Under the pieces are notes generated by a model, which had not been told where the DNA came from, did not search any database, and saw only the letters and a list, made by a program, of their open reading frames with translations. From positions 124,001 to 188,000 of the forward strand of contig RFGC01000037.1 of assembly GCA_003697135.1 (NCBI GenBank): 64,000 nucleotides of DNA, given 5' to 3'. Shown here piece after piece: positions 51,677-60,239 of the stretch. A program made the position numbers and the translations under genes. The first letter of the stretch is position 1. Each line of letters begins with the position of its first letter. Source of the DNA: Acidobacteriota bacterium. Its GTDB lineage: Bacteria; Acidobacteriota; Blastocatellia; Pyrinomonadales; Pyrinomonadaceae.

Positions 51677-54139
51677 ATGAAGAAAATCAAAGAAAAATCC
51701 CGTTTCATTTCCGAGCAAATTCGGCTCTTTCTGAAGAAAGCGTCTCAATCTTTAACCGAAAGACAGATTTTTTGGACGGGATTTTTCTTTGCTGTTTTGA
51801 TTACAGCTCTTTTGATTCAAAACCCATTTTGGAGGTCTCAAAGATCGGAGTATAAGGAAGGCGATATTCTGCGTGAAAGCATTATTGCTCCTTCCGATAT
51901 AACTTTTATTGATGAAAAAGAGACGGAAACAAGACGCAACGAAGCACGCGAAAAAGTGCGACCGATATTTGTTTTCGAGGCTAATAGAGCTGAAATGGCG
52001 GTTCAGAATTTCAAGCTTACTTTGGAAAACCTGTTTGAGAAAGTCTCGAAACTAGCAACCACCGCTGAAAATTCAAATACTAGCAATAACTCAAACAACA
52101 GAAACAGCAGTAGCACCGAGAACATAGATGCCAACATTGCCATTAAGCTGAAAGAAAAGACCATTTTCTCTTCCATTTCAGAAACCGAGAAAGTCTTGAT
52201 CTCAAGAAAATTCAAGAATGCAGAAATCGAAATGGTCTTGCGAGCTTTGCGTGAGAGTGCTGATGGCTATATTTACAACGACTCCGATCGTCAATATCTA
52301 AAAAATGAAGTCGTCGTTCTGGATAGACAAAAGCCCTCTCAACAGTCGGTTCAGAGTTTGCCGGAAACTAACTGGATTTCGCTTTCGCAGGCAAGAGAAA
52401 ATTTCAAAACTAGACTCGACGGTATCAAAAGCTTAAGTGATAAAGAGAAACAAGCATTTTACGAGATTGCAGAACAGTTTATTCAACCGAGTGTTTTTTA
52501 CGATAGTGACGCAACTAGCAAAGCCCTAGAATCTGCCGCGCAAAGCGTTGCTCCAGTTGTAGTTTCTCTGAAACGACAGCAGAAGGTGGCGAGTGAAGGT
52601 GATTATGTAAATTCCGAGATTTTATCGAAGATCAAAGCAATAGAGAACTATACAACTTCAACACGCAGATGGAATCACTTTTTCGGACTTCTTGCGCTTC
52701 TAACGGCACTTTACTGGATTGCATGGAAATACATTGAACACAGAAGCCCCATTCTACAGCCTTTGCTCTCTGCAAAAAGGACGTTTACGCTTTTCTGCTC
52801 TGTAGTAATTGTTCAAGTTTTGATCAACACAGTTTCATTTCGCATAGCTGAGTTCACGGCGTTGCAAAATGTTAAAGCACCATTCAACGATGCAACCGTG
52901 TGGGCTTTTGCGTGTCCTTTTGCATTCACGAGTCTTTCGCTTGCTCTTCTTGTTGATCGTAGAATCGCCTTGTTTTCTGGAATTTTTGCATCGCTTTTGA
53001 CGGGTTTCATTGCTCTGCGCCCGCTGGAATTTGTGTTTTATTCGGTTATATCTTCTTCGATAGGCGTTTATGGCATTAAGCATTATCGTTCTCGCTCGTC
53101 CTTGACTACTTCAGGAATGTTTATAGGCTTGGCGAATTCTGCAACGGCTATAGCTTTGATTGCATATCTGCAGCAACCTTTTGTTTTTGATTCGGTGGTA
53201 TTATCGGTTGCTTGCGCATTTATGGGTGGTGTGATGGCTTCAGCCGCAACAGCGGTTTTTCTTCCTTTGCTCGAATCTGCTTTTGGAATTTTGACAGATG
53301 TAAAGTTGCTTGAGCTTTCAAATGCTGAATTGCCACTTCTGAAACAATTGGCTATGCGTGCTCCCGGCACAAATCAGCATTCGCATGTTGTCGGGCAACT
53401 TGCAGAAGAGGCCTGTAGAGCAATCGGAGCGAACGGACTTTTGGCAAAGATAGGGGCGCTTTACCACGACATCGGAAAAACAGCCGCACCAGAGCATTTT
53501 ATCGAGAATCAACACGGCAAAAATCCGCACGATAAACTAAAGCCATCACAAAGCGCTAAGATCATAGTGAGCCATGTTACCTACGGTATGAAGCTTGCGA
53601 AAGAGCATAAACTGCCACAAGTTATAGCCGATTTCATTCCGCAACATCACGGCACGCGAACGCTACATTACTTCCTGCAAAAAGCCAAATCGCAAGCTTC
53701 ATCACTAGATGAAATAGATGAGAACGACTTTCGCTATCCCGGTCCTAAACCGCAGACGAAGGAAGCAGCAATTTTGATGATAGCCGATAGTTGCGAAGCC
53801 GCCGCTCGCTCTCTTGGTGAGCCTACACCAGAAAACCTGCGGTTCATCGTTACGAAAATAATTGATGCAATTTTAGCAGACAATCAACTTGACGAATGCG
53901 ATTTAACCTTGCGTGAATTGAGCATAGTTCGTGAAACAATGATCAAAGCGCTTTCAGCAATTTACCATCCCAGAATTGAATATCCTGGCTACGTTCCTCC
54001 GCCTAAAGAAGTAAGTAAGCCTGCTGCTTATGAAGACTTGCCCAAATACTCAACTCCTGAGGAAATTCCCATCAGTAAAGGCGGTGAAATTGAAGAAGAG
54101 GCTTTTGAACATTCAAAACCTGCGAAACGAGGAAAGTAA
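51677..54139 (+). CDS. 7TM-HD family phosphohydrolase, PgpH-like (cyclic-di-AMP phosphodiesterase)
   Basis: An 820-residue membrane protein. After one N-terminal membrane segment comes the extracytoplasmic 7TMR-HDED domain (GDILRESIIAPSDITFIDEKETE...REKVRPIFVFE) with an Asn/Ser-rich low-complexity stretch near residues 130-150. Seven membrane helices span about 335-535, followed by the cytoplasmic HD domain: HSHVVGQLAEEA, YHDIGKTAAPEHF and QHHGTRT provide the metal-binding His/Asp residues. In Listeria PgpH this domain breaks down c-di-AMP. It starts three bases after hflX, as in related genomes where further genes (ybeY, era) may follow; here they do not. Confidence 0.88.
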   Translation: MKKIKEKSRFISEQIRLFLKKASQSLTERQIFWTGFFFAVLITALLIQNPFWRSQRSEYKEGDILRESIIAPSDITFIDEKETETRRNEAREKVRPIFVFEANRAEMAVQNFKLTLENLFEKVSKLATTAENSNTSNNSNNRNSSSTENIDANIAIKLKEKTIFSSISETEKVLISRKFKNAEIEMVLRALRESADGYIYNDSDRQYLKNEVVVLDRQKPSQQSVQSLPETNWISLSQARENFKTRLDGIKSLSDKEKQAFYEIAEQFIQPSVFYDSDATSKALESAAQSVAPVVVSLKRQQKVASEGDYVNSEILSKIKAIENYTTSTRRWNHFFGLLALLTALYWIAWKYIEHRSPILQPLLSAKRTFTLFCSVVIVQVLINTVSFRIAEFTALQNVKAPFNDATVWAFACPFAFTSLSLALLVDRRIALFSGIFASLLTGFIALRPLEFVFYSVISSSIGVYGIKHYRSRSSLTTSGMFIGLANSATAIALIAYLQQPFVFDSVVLSVACAFMGGVMASAATAVFLPLLESAFGILTDVKLLELSNAELPLLKQLAMRAPGTNQHSHVVGQLAEEACRAIGANGLLAKIGALYHDIGKTAAPEHFIENQHGKNPHDKLKPSQSAKIIVSHVTYGMKLAKEHKLPQVIADFIPQHHGTRTLHYFLQKAKSQASSLDEIDENDFRYPGPKPQTKEAAILMIADSCEAAARSLGEPTPENLRFIVTKIIDAILADNQLDECDLTLRELSIVRETMIKALSAIYHPRIEYPGYVPPPKEVSKPAAYEDLPKYSTPEEIPISKGGEIEEEAFEHSKPAKRGK

Positions 54140-54273
54140 AGAAGCGCAAAGTTGACTGAGCTATTCTCGCAAGGATTGCCGAAAAAAATGAGTTGGCTTT
54201 TCTTGACTTGTTGGGTTTTATGATATATTTTCAGAATTGTTATAAAATTATTACAAATTCAGAGGTGAAAGTT

Positions 54274-54726
54274 ATGAGTGATGCTATCAAAGCAAAGCTA
54301 GAAGAATTTCCGGTATTTGCTCGACACATGGGAGTTTGGGAAGGAACCTACACTCGGATGGACGCAAGGACGGGTGAGATTCTCGATAGACATAGAAGTC
54401 GCCTTACCTGCAAAATCTTAGAGGATGGCAGTTATTGGCAGCAGAACGAATACTTTTGGGATGATGGTAAAACGGAAGTCAAAGTTTTTCCTGGCGAGTT
54501 CAAAGATGGTGCTTTGCGATTTGATAACGAAAGGCTCAAAGGTGATGCTTTTGAGGTTGATCAGAATACAATCGTTCTAACTTGGGTAAACAAGCATGAA
54601 CCTAACGTTAGGTATGCAGAAATCATAACCTTAGAATCTGATACTCACCGCTCTAGAGTATGGCAACACTTTGAAAGTGGCGAATTCGCTAAGATAACGG
54701 TTATTGACGAGAGAAGGGTTAGCTAA
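54274..54726 (+). CDS. DUF3598-like/calycin-type protein of unknown function
   Basis: A 150-residue soluble protein. The ATG at 54274 is preceded by AGAGGTGAAA and is preferred to an upstream frame opening at 54193, which would add hydrophobic residues translated from the promoter region. The sequence FARHMGVWEGTYTRMDARTGEILDRHRSRLTCKI is reminiscent of lipocalin-like DUF3598 proteins: a beta-barrel with a conserved WEGTY motif near the N-terminus. No catalytic residues are apparent. Its neighbours do not indicate a function. Confidence 0.6.
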   Translation: MSDAIKAKLEEFPVFARHMGVWEGTYTRMDARTGEILDRHRSRLTCKILEDGSYWQQNEYFWDDGKTEVKVFPGEFKDGALRFDNERLKGDAFEVDQNTIVLTWVNKHEPNVRYAEIITLESDTHRSRVWQHFESGEFAKITVIDERRVS

Positions 54727-54905
54727 GCGATTAAACAAACTTAAGTCCTGAGGGATCGGCCGAAAGTTGGGGATTTGATTGGAGGTCTCAAGACTGACTT
54801 GGTGTCTCTTCTCAGCAGTTTTCTGGGGCTTTGATTGAGTGCTTTAGTTTCCAAGTTTGCTAAGAAAGAGCTAGGGAAGAAACTAGGACTTGAAAATAAA
54901 AGGTA

Positions 54906-55436
54906 TTACGTGTTTTTTTCAGATTCTTTGTTATTAGACTCATCCTTGTTATTAGACTCATCCTTGTCCACAAATTTAATAACAAGATCAAGCATAACTT
55001 GATCAGGACGGGCAACTTCATAGTTATAATAGGTGACGAAGTTTATTTTCTTCGTTTCATGAGGGTTAATGAAAACAATAGAATCCTTGACTCTAGTTTG
55101 CTCTGTGTATTTGTTGAAATGCTGGTCTATTTCTTCTGTTTCTAGATAAACACCCTTACCTTTTGTTTCATGTATAGTTTGCTTTTCAAAATTTACTTCT
55201 CTAACAATTGACTCTGGAAAATCAATCTTTATCGGGGTCTTATGTCTATTTTCAATAACAAAAGTAAAGACACATGTGTAAGGAGTTATACTTGCAGTTG
55301 CTTTAATAGAAAACATCTCATTTTCGAAAATTTCAGGGCATATTTGGCTTTTCCATCTGCAAGAAAAATGTGTAAACGCCAGACTTAAGACTAAGTAAAC
55401 AGTAGAAAATCTTGCCATTTTACGATGATTTTTCAT
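54906..55436 (-). CDS. Hypothetical exported protein with C-terminal tandem repeat
   Basis: The 176-residue protein has a signal sequence (ARFSTVYLVLSLAFTHFSC) that could end in a lipoprotein Cys. The mature part reads like an immunoglobulin-type beta sandwich (YTCVFTFVIENRHKTPIKIDFPESIV). The C-terminus is made of DKDESNN/KDESNNKES, encoded by two adjacent 18-bp repeats near 54930-54970. Its start overlaps the stop of the upstream gene (55433-55436, ATGA), so the two are translationally coupled and probably work together. The function is unknown. Confidence 0.6.
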   Translation of the reverse strand: MKNHRKMARFSTVYLVLSLAFTHFSCRWKSQICPEIFENEMFSIKATASITPYTCVFTFVIENRHKTPIKIDFPESIVREVNFEKQTIHETKGKGVYLETEEIDQHFNKYTEQTRVKDSIVFINPHETKKINFVTYYNYEVARPDQVMLDLVIKFVDKDESNNKDESNNKESEKNT

Positions 55437-56140
55437 AAGCCCTCCGTTAGTTCTTCCCAGTTATCTGGATAGCCCCAGTTAACATCTTGTTTGAGTCTGA
55501 ATCGAATTTTGATTGTTTTTTCTTCCCTTTTTGTTTCTTTAGTCTTAAGACTTTCTTCGGATATGATAGTTATCGGTAAGGTTATACTTATCTTACCGTC
55601 AAAAAAGTGGAAATTACCATAAAAGGCTTTGGTTTCTGAGCTAGGAACTATAAAAATGTTATCGCCGAGTTTGTATTTGCTTATTACTTCTTCGTTTCTC
55701 TCAACATTGAAAGGAAAACATAGTAGCATTTTTTCTTGATTAGGCTTTGGGGGTTCAGTGACGGCTTTGTATATGGGTAAATCATCATCTTTTGATCTCT
55801 TCTTTAGAAGAGAGAAATTAACGTTAAAGTTATAACGTAAGTCATAATCATTTATAAAGTTAGGAATACTTCTGAAATTTTCTTCCCACACATTTATTTT
55901 GTTAAAGTCTAATAATATTGCCTTATCTTTAGTTTTGTTTTTTACCTTAACGATAAAATTATTACTACCCCAGTGTGCTGCGACCAAGACAGAAATATCC
56001 CGGTCATCGTAACGGTCACTACCTTCTTCTGTTGGAAGGTAGTATCCCTCATTTGGTGGCGGGCAAGCGATTTGCAGCAAACTAAGTATCAACAAAACTA
56101 ATAAGAAACTAAAAGTCTTAAGACTAACTCTTGATTTCAT
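55433..56140 (-). CDS. Hypothetical lipoprotein, coupled to the downstream gene
   Basis: A 235-residue protein with the signal SFLLVLLILSLLQIACPPPNEGYY; the Cys after IA is the probable lipidation site. Like its partner, it has an extracellular beta-rich domain (ISVLVAAHWGSNNFIVKVKNKTKDKAILLDFNKINVWEE) and lies in an AT-rich pair of genes with no recognised relatives. KNKTKDKAILLDFNKI here and ENRHKTPIKIDFPESI in the partner look like distant copies of the same domain, which suggests an old duplication. Confidence 0.6.
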   Translation of the reverse strand: MKSRVSLKTFSFLLVLLILSLLQIACPPPNEGYYLPTEEGSDRYDDRDISVLVAAHWGSNNFIVKVKNKTKDKAILLDFNKINVWEENFRSIPNFINDYDLRYNFNVNFSLLKKRSKDDDLPIYKAVTEPPKPNQEKMLLCFPFNVERNEEVISKYKLGDNIFIVPSSETKAFYGNFHFFDGKISITLPITIISEESLKTKETKREEKTIKIRFRLKQDVNWGYPDNWEELTEGL

Positions 56141-56156
56141 AAAAACAACCTCTCTT

Positions 56157-56500
56157 TTACCTGCCTTTCAACTTGGAGAATGTCTCCGGATCTGCTTCTT
56201 CATTAACTTTAAGGCCGTTTTTTCTTTTGAAATCCATCAATGCGTCACTTGTTTGCTTGCCATAGATTCCATCAGTTATCAATCTGTAACCACGCTTATT
56301 CAGCAATCTCTGAAGTTCAAGGATTGGAGTATCGTCAGCGTTTAGATTCTTAGTGCGTATTACTTTCTCAATGTAAATTACCGTGAATCTTGATCTTACT
56401 CCACTCTTGTTTCCACGAAAACGAATTATGTGCCCAATAACCTACCATGAATCCCTCTCCTAATGGGGGTTTCTTGTAAAGAACATACCAAAAACATTTT
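56157..56500 (-). pseudogene. Decayed peptidoglycan-binding-domain (PG_binding_1) gene
   Basis: On the minus strand, the frame ending at the TAA 56159-56157 encodes ILELQRLLNKRGYRLITDG, then YGKQTSDALMDFKRKNGL, the classic peptidoglycan-binding domain. It has no start codon and is closed upstream by a stop near 56444. A second frame upstream (about 56500-56380) encodes FWYVLYKKPPLGEGFMVGYW, then AHNSFSWKQEWSKIKIH, and ends in a stop just where the first takes over. The two pieces look like one gene broken by a frameshift. Nothing else is seen between 56140 and 56570. Confidence 0.55.
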
Positions 56501-56597
56501 TTCTTTTTCAACTTTCTGAAAAAATGTAGCTTGACTGAAGTTTTCTGGTAGAATCAGTTGGTGTAAAGCTATGCTCATTTTCATAAAGGCGGTTTAT

Positions 56598-57356
56598 ATG
56601 CAGAATTTGGACAGAAGGTTTTCATTTAGCTTTTTGCTTCTCCTGGTTCTTGTTTTCGTTTCTTTTTCCAAAGCCCAGACTGCTTTAGAGATTGCGAGAA
56701 AAACGATTAAGGCTTCTGGTGGTGAGGTTTGGCGTAGCCCGTCGAGTTTACAATTGGAAGGAACAGCAGTTGTTTACTGGTTCGATCAGCCTCGGCGGCT
56801 TGTTAAATACAAAATGTGGCGAGTTTTTCCGAGAGAGAATAATTCGGCACATACTGCAAACGGTAAAGTTAGGTTCGACGCTTTCGAGGCAGGCGATAGG
56901 TTGTTTTTCCAGATTTCTTTCGACGGTGAGAAAACTTATCAAAACTTGAGTCCTTCAGCACGAGAAAAGCAAGAATTCTTACGCTGGGGAAACAACTTTG
57001 GTTTTTCAATTTTTCGCTTCATCGAGAATGAAGGTTTTAAGTTAGAACTTCTACCAGAAGACAAAGTTGATGGGCATCCTTGCTATTTCGTAAAGGTTAT
57101 TGATCCGAGTAAAACAGAAACGATCTTCGGTATTGACAAAAAGAGTTTTTTCATAAGGTATGCGGGTTTTAGAACGCCTATAGGTTTCCACGAGCGAATC
57201 TATGACAATTTCGTAAGAGATGAGAAAACAGGGTTTATTCAACCGCTTCATTTAAGAATCTTCAACGATGGTATAAAGACGACTGAAGTTTTTTGGAAAA
57301 CCTTCAAGGTCAACGAACCAATTTCAGATGAAGTTTTCATAATAGAAACTCCATAG
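56598..57356 (+). CDS. Exported protein with LolA/outer-membrane lipoprotein-sorting-like fold, function unknown
   Basis: A 252-residue protein with a signal peptide (FSFSFLLLLVLVFVSFSKAQ) and a predicted periplasmic half-barrel. The mature part begins TALEIARKTIKASGGEVWRS, as in many acidobacterial periplasmic proteins of about 250 residues, with LEGTAVVYWFD, DGHPCYFVKVIDP and ETIFGIDKKSFFIRY. This pattern (small molecule or lipid carrier, LolA/LppX-like) is an inference. The ATG at 56598 has AAAGGCGG upstream and is preferred to the open frame from 56571. Confidence 0.65.
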   Translation: MQNLDRRFSFSFLLLLVLVFVSFSKAQTALEIARKTIKASGGEVWRSPSSLQLEGTAVVYWFDQPRRLVKYKMWRVFPRENNSAHTANGKVRFDAFEAGDRLFFQISFDGEKTYQNLSPSAREKQEFLRWGNNFGFSIFRFIENEGFKLELLPEDKVDGHPCYFVKVIDPSKTETIFGIDKKSFFIRYAGFRTPIGFHERIYDNFVRDEKTGFIQPLHLRIFNDGIKTTEVFWKTFKVNEPISDEVFIIETP

Positions 57357-57442
57357 CACATGTTTTTTAGTCCTGAAGGTGAATTGAGTTATGGAATTGT
57401 GTTTTTATATTCTCACATTTTAACTGAATGTTAAAGATGCAC

Positions 57443-57472
57443 TTGATTCAGGTTTGGGGAATGTAATAGAAT
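57443..57472 (+). promoter_or_regulatory. Promoter of the YdcH-like gene
   Basis: TTGATT (57443-57448), 18 bases, TAGAAT (57467-57472). The ATG at 57510 is preceded by AGAGAGGTGATG. Confidence 0.5.
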
Positions 57473-57509
57473 CATACCGCAGTAAATCACAAAAGAGAGG
57501 TGATGAGAT

Positions 57510-57749
57510 ATGGACAATACAACGATGGAGGCGCTACGAGAGCAATTGATGAGGGAAGACCCGCATTTTCGTGAGCTTGTTTTGAAACACCAAAGTTTTG
57601 AAAAAAGATTAAACGAACTTGCTAGTCTGCATTTTCCTACTGAGGAAGAACAGCTAGAAGAGGTGGTTTTGAAAAAGAAGAAGTTAGCTGTGAAGGATGA
57701 GATATATTCAAGACTTTTGGAATACTCAAAAAAAGTTAAGTTGTGCTGA
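57510..57749 (+). CDS. YdcH/DUF465 family small coiled-coil protein
   Basis: A 79-residue, highly charged helical hairpin: EDPHFRELVLKHQSFEKRLNELAS followed by EEEQLEEVVLKKKKLAVKDEIYSRL. This is the DUF465 pattern (HxxLxxxIxxLE then LKKxKLxLKDEI). The role is unknown. It has its own promoter and a good ribosome-binding site. The next gene is convergent. Confidence 0.8.
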   Translation: MDNTTMEALREQLMREDPHFRELVLKHQSFEKRLNELASLHFPTEEEQLEEVVLKKKKLAVKDEIYSRLLEYSKKVKLC

Positions 57750-57812
57750 AAAACTAAAAAGCCAAGGGTTTCGTGAAACTTTAATCTTAGAGTTCGAGAT
57801 TTTCCCAAAATT

Positions 57813-58949
57813 TTAGCTGCATGAATTTGCGAAGGCTTTAAGGCCTTTTGCTGTCGGAATCAGCAGGAAGTTCGGTGTTACCACGGGAGAAACTATCGGT
57901 GTAGAATCTAGCTCTATTTGGTTTTTGATCTCTCCCGTTTCTAAGGATAGTATGTAAATTTTGTTTTCATCTAGAGTTTCGATAATTACGAATTTTTCGT
58001 AAACGAGCAGATCGTTGATAGGTTTGGTTGGAAAGCGTCTTTTCCACACCTTATCTCCGTTTTGTGCGGACAAAAGATAAACGAAGTTGTCGTTTGAAGA
58101 TACTAACACCTTCCTTTCAAATGCCTTAATACTTACAGCACTTGCACCTGTTATTGCTTTCCAAAGCATCTTCCTTTTCCTGGTATCATAAGCGAAAATT
58201 TTTCCGGCCTCATCACCAAAATAGATAGTGCCGTTTAGAAAATTCATTTTACCGACTATGGAGTTATCGTGCTGTATTTGGCTAAGTACTGTTCCTGTTT
58301 GCGTGGATATTGCTGAAAGTTTATTGCCGGAAGCGACAAATATGGAGTCTTCGGCGAAAAGAAAAGATGAAAAACTAGAAGAGAAGTTTCTTGTCCATAA
58401 AACGGAGAAGTTATTTTTGTCTAGAGCGGTTATGGACTTGTCGGAAATGAGAATTATAGAAGATGAGTTAGATGCAGAATTTCCAAAAAATACAAAAAAC
58501 CGAGATAAGTTGGGATCGAAATTAAGGGATTTTTGCCACAGGGTCAAGCCGGTGGTTGGGCTTAGAAGTCTCAAAAAGATTTCTTGGGAGTCATTTTCTT
58601 TGTTTCCCGGCTTGTCTCCAGAAGTTTTGTGAGCAACCAGAAGTTTACCATTAACCAGCGTTGGCGGAATTATAAGAGCGCCTCCGTATTGACTACGCCA
58701 GATCATTTTACCTGTTGTGGTGTCTAGTGCTTCGATTGTCCCGTCGGAAAGCGAGAAGAAAGCGGTTGAATCTAAAATTTGGAGAGGTGATGCTATTTCT
58801 TCAGAATATTGCCAGCAAGGTTTCAAAGGGTGATTCAATTGAACTCGGTTAAACTGTGCTAAGACTGGAGGCTGTAAAAAGAAGTAGCAAGTAGAGAGCA
58901 AAAAAAGATTAAAAGCCACAAAAAAACTCAAAGGAAAAAGAGCCTTCAT
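57813..58949 (-). CDS. Exported PQQ-like beta-propeller repeat protein
   Basis: A 378-residue protein with a signal peptide (LFPLSFFVAFNLFLLSTCYF) and seven to eight PQQ-type blades: ALDTTTGKMIWRSQYGG, LSPTTGLTLWQKSL, ALDKNNFSVLWTRNF, AISTQTGTVLSQIQ, AYDTRKRKMLWKAITG, LLSAQNGDKVWKRRFP, ILSLETGEIKNQI. Similar folds occur in BamB and quinoprotein dehydrogenases, but the catalytic residues of dehydrogenases are not evident, so a scaffold role is more likely. The ATG at 58949 places the signal peptide properly. Confidence 0.8.
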   Translation of the reverse strand: MKALFPLSFFVAFNLFLLSTCYFFLQPPVLAQFNRVQLNHPLKPCWQYSEEIASPLQILDSTAFFSLSDGTIEALDTTTGKMIWRSQYGGALIIPPTLVNGKLLVAHKTSGDKPGNKENDSQEIFLRLLSPTTGLTLWQKSLNFDPNLSRFFVFFGNSASNSSSIILISDKSITALDKNNFSVLWTRNFSSSFSSFLFAEDSIFVASGNKLSAISTQTGTVLSQIQHDNSIVGKMNFLNGTIYFGDEAGKIFAYDTRKRKMLWKAITGASAVSIKAFERKVLVSSNDNFVYLLSAQNGDKVWKRRFPTKPINDLLVYEKFVIIETLDENKIYILSLETGEIKNQIELDSTPIVSPVVTPNFLLIPTAKGLKAFANSCS

Positions 58950-59075
58950 AATTTTCAGATTATACAGCATTTATCACTGTTTGCTTAGTGAATTTTTGTT
59001 AGCATGATTTGACTAAAAAGCTCGATGAGATTATCCTTATTCTCGTTGCAAATTATTTTGGGAGAAAGAAACAAA

Positions 59076-59513
59076 ATGTCTTTTAACAAAGTGATAATTG
59101 TCGGGAATGTAGGTAAAGAAGCCGTTGTGCGCTATACAGAGCAAGGAACACCAGTTTGTGAGTTTACTGTAGCAACTAACGAAAGAAGAAAAGATGCAAT
59201 CGGTGAAACTGAAGCTATTACAACATGGTTTCGAGTTGCTCTCTGGGGAAAACAAGCAGAAAATATAGCGAGGTATCTGACTAGGGGGAAGCTGGTTTTT
59301 GTAGAGGGCAGATTAAGAGTTGAAGAATGGACTGATAGGGAGGGAAAAGATCGTTATACTCTAAAGGTTACCGCAACAGATGTTCGCTTGCTTGGAACCA
59401 AAGTAGAAAAAACTGTTGGAGAAGATGAAGAGATAGAAGTCTCCGAAGAAACATCGATAAGGGATACTGATTTTGAGGATGAGAAAGAAGGTGAGGACGA
59501 GATTCCTTTCTGA
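59076..59513 (+). CDS. ssb: Single-stranded DNA-binding protein
   Basis: A 145-residue SSB. The OB fold starts SFNKVIIVGNVGKEAVVRYTEQGTPVCEFTVATNE and continues TTWFRVALWGKQAENIARYLTRGKLVFVEGRL. The acidic C-terminal tail ends DEIPF, the partner-binding tip. The ATG at 59076 has GGGAGAAAG upstream; the open frame from 59025 adds unrelated residues. No rpsF/rpsR are adjacent, so this may be an extra or unlinked copy. Confidence 0.94.
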   Translation: MSFNKVIIVGNVGKEAVVRYTEQGTPVCEFTVATNERRKDAIGETEAITTWFRVALWGKQAENIARYLTRGKLVFVEGRLRVEEWTDREGKDRYTLKVTATDVRLLGTKVEKTVGEDEEIEVSEETSIRDTDFEDEKEGEDEIPF

Positions 59514-59584
59514 CGGTTTGGGCTATAGATGTTTAGCGATCCAGGGTGGGGTGGTAGCTAGATTCCTGATCGATTGGGTAATGG

Positions 59585-60118
59585 TTAAAGGATGTTTTTC
59601 ACCTTTCCTGTTTTGACATAGGATATAGCTAAATCTGTTAGAGTATGGCTCGTAGCGCCGAGCCACGTTCCAAAGAAGAAAGCAGGTAAGGCATTCTCAC
59701 CGAGGTTGGTTTTGATAAAATCAATTAGCACGTTCCAAGATGCTATAAATTCAGCTAGACGCGGCAAATCTTGTTCTCTGTAAATAGCAAAAATATAAGC
59801 CAAGAAGAAGGAAAGAAGCGTTAGTGCGCCTGCAAAGTAAATCACCCTGAGAAGAGTTCCAAACAAAAGTCCATGAGACCAGCGAGAGCGATGCTTAAAA
59901 AAAGCCTGATAGGGATACCAGAGAAATCTAAAGAATCCCCAACGATAATATTGCTTACTCGCAACGTCTAAATCAGGACCGAAGAGAAGCCCGCCAAATA
60001 AAAATCCGACAAGTGTTGTCACTGCGGTCGGAAGATCACTGCTGATTCTCCATGCAAAGGCGAATACAGGAATAGAAGTCAAAAATGTAATCACATCATG
60101 AGTTCTTCCTGAAGGCAT
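59585..60118 (-). CDS. DUF2227-family membrane metal-binding protein
   Basis: A 177-residue membrane protein with four hydrophobic segments. GRTHDVITF at the start, LLFGPDLDVASKQYYRWG and HRSRWSHGLLFGTLLR place conserved His/Asp residues at the membrane surface, a pattern of putative metal-dependent hydrolases related to YdjM/DUF457. It was annotated as 'metal-binding protein' in the family literature; the substrate is unknown. Downstream neighbours give no clue. Confidence 0.78.
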   Translation of the reverse strand: MPSGRTHDVITFLTSIPVFAFAWRISSDLPTAVTTLVGFLFGGLLFGPDLDVASKQYYRWGFFRFLWYPYQAFFKHRSRWSHGLLFGTLLRVIYFAGALTLLSFFLAYIFAIYREQDLPRLAEFIASWNVLIDFIKTNLGENALPAFFFGTWLGATSHTLTDLAISYVKTGKVKNIL

Positions 60119-60239
60119 CGCTTGCTTGATTATAGCATTCGTCTAGAAAGTTGTAGAAAAATCCGTCAATCAGATTTGAGCAAACAAAGGTTAATTTAGG
60201 TTGTTGGAGATTTTAGAGTGGGTTAAGCCAGATATTCCA

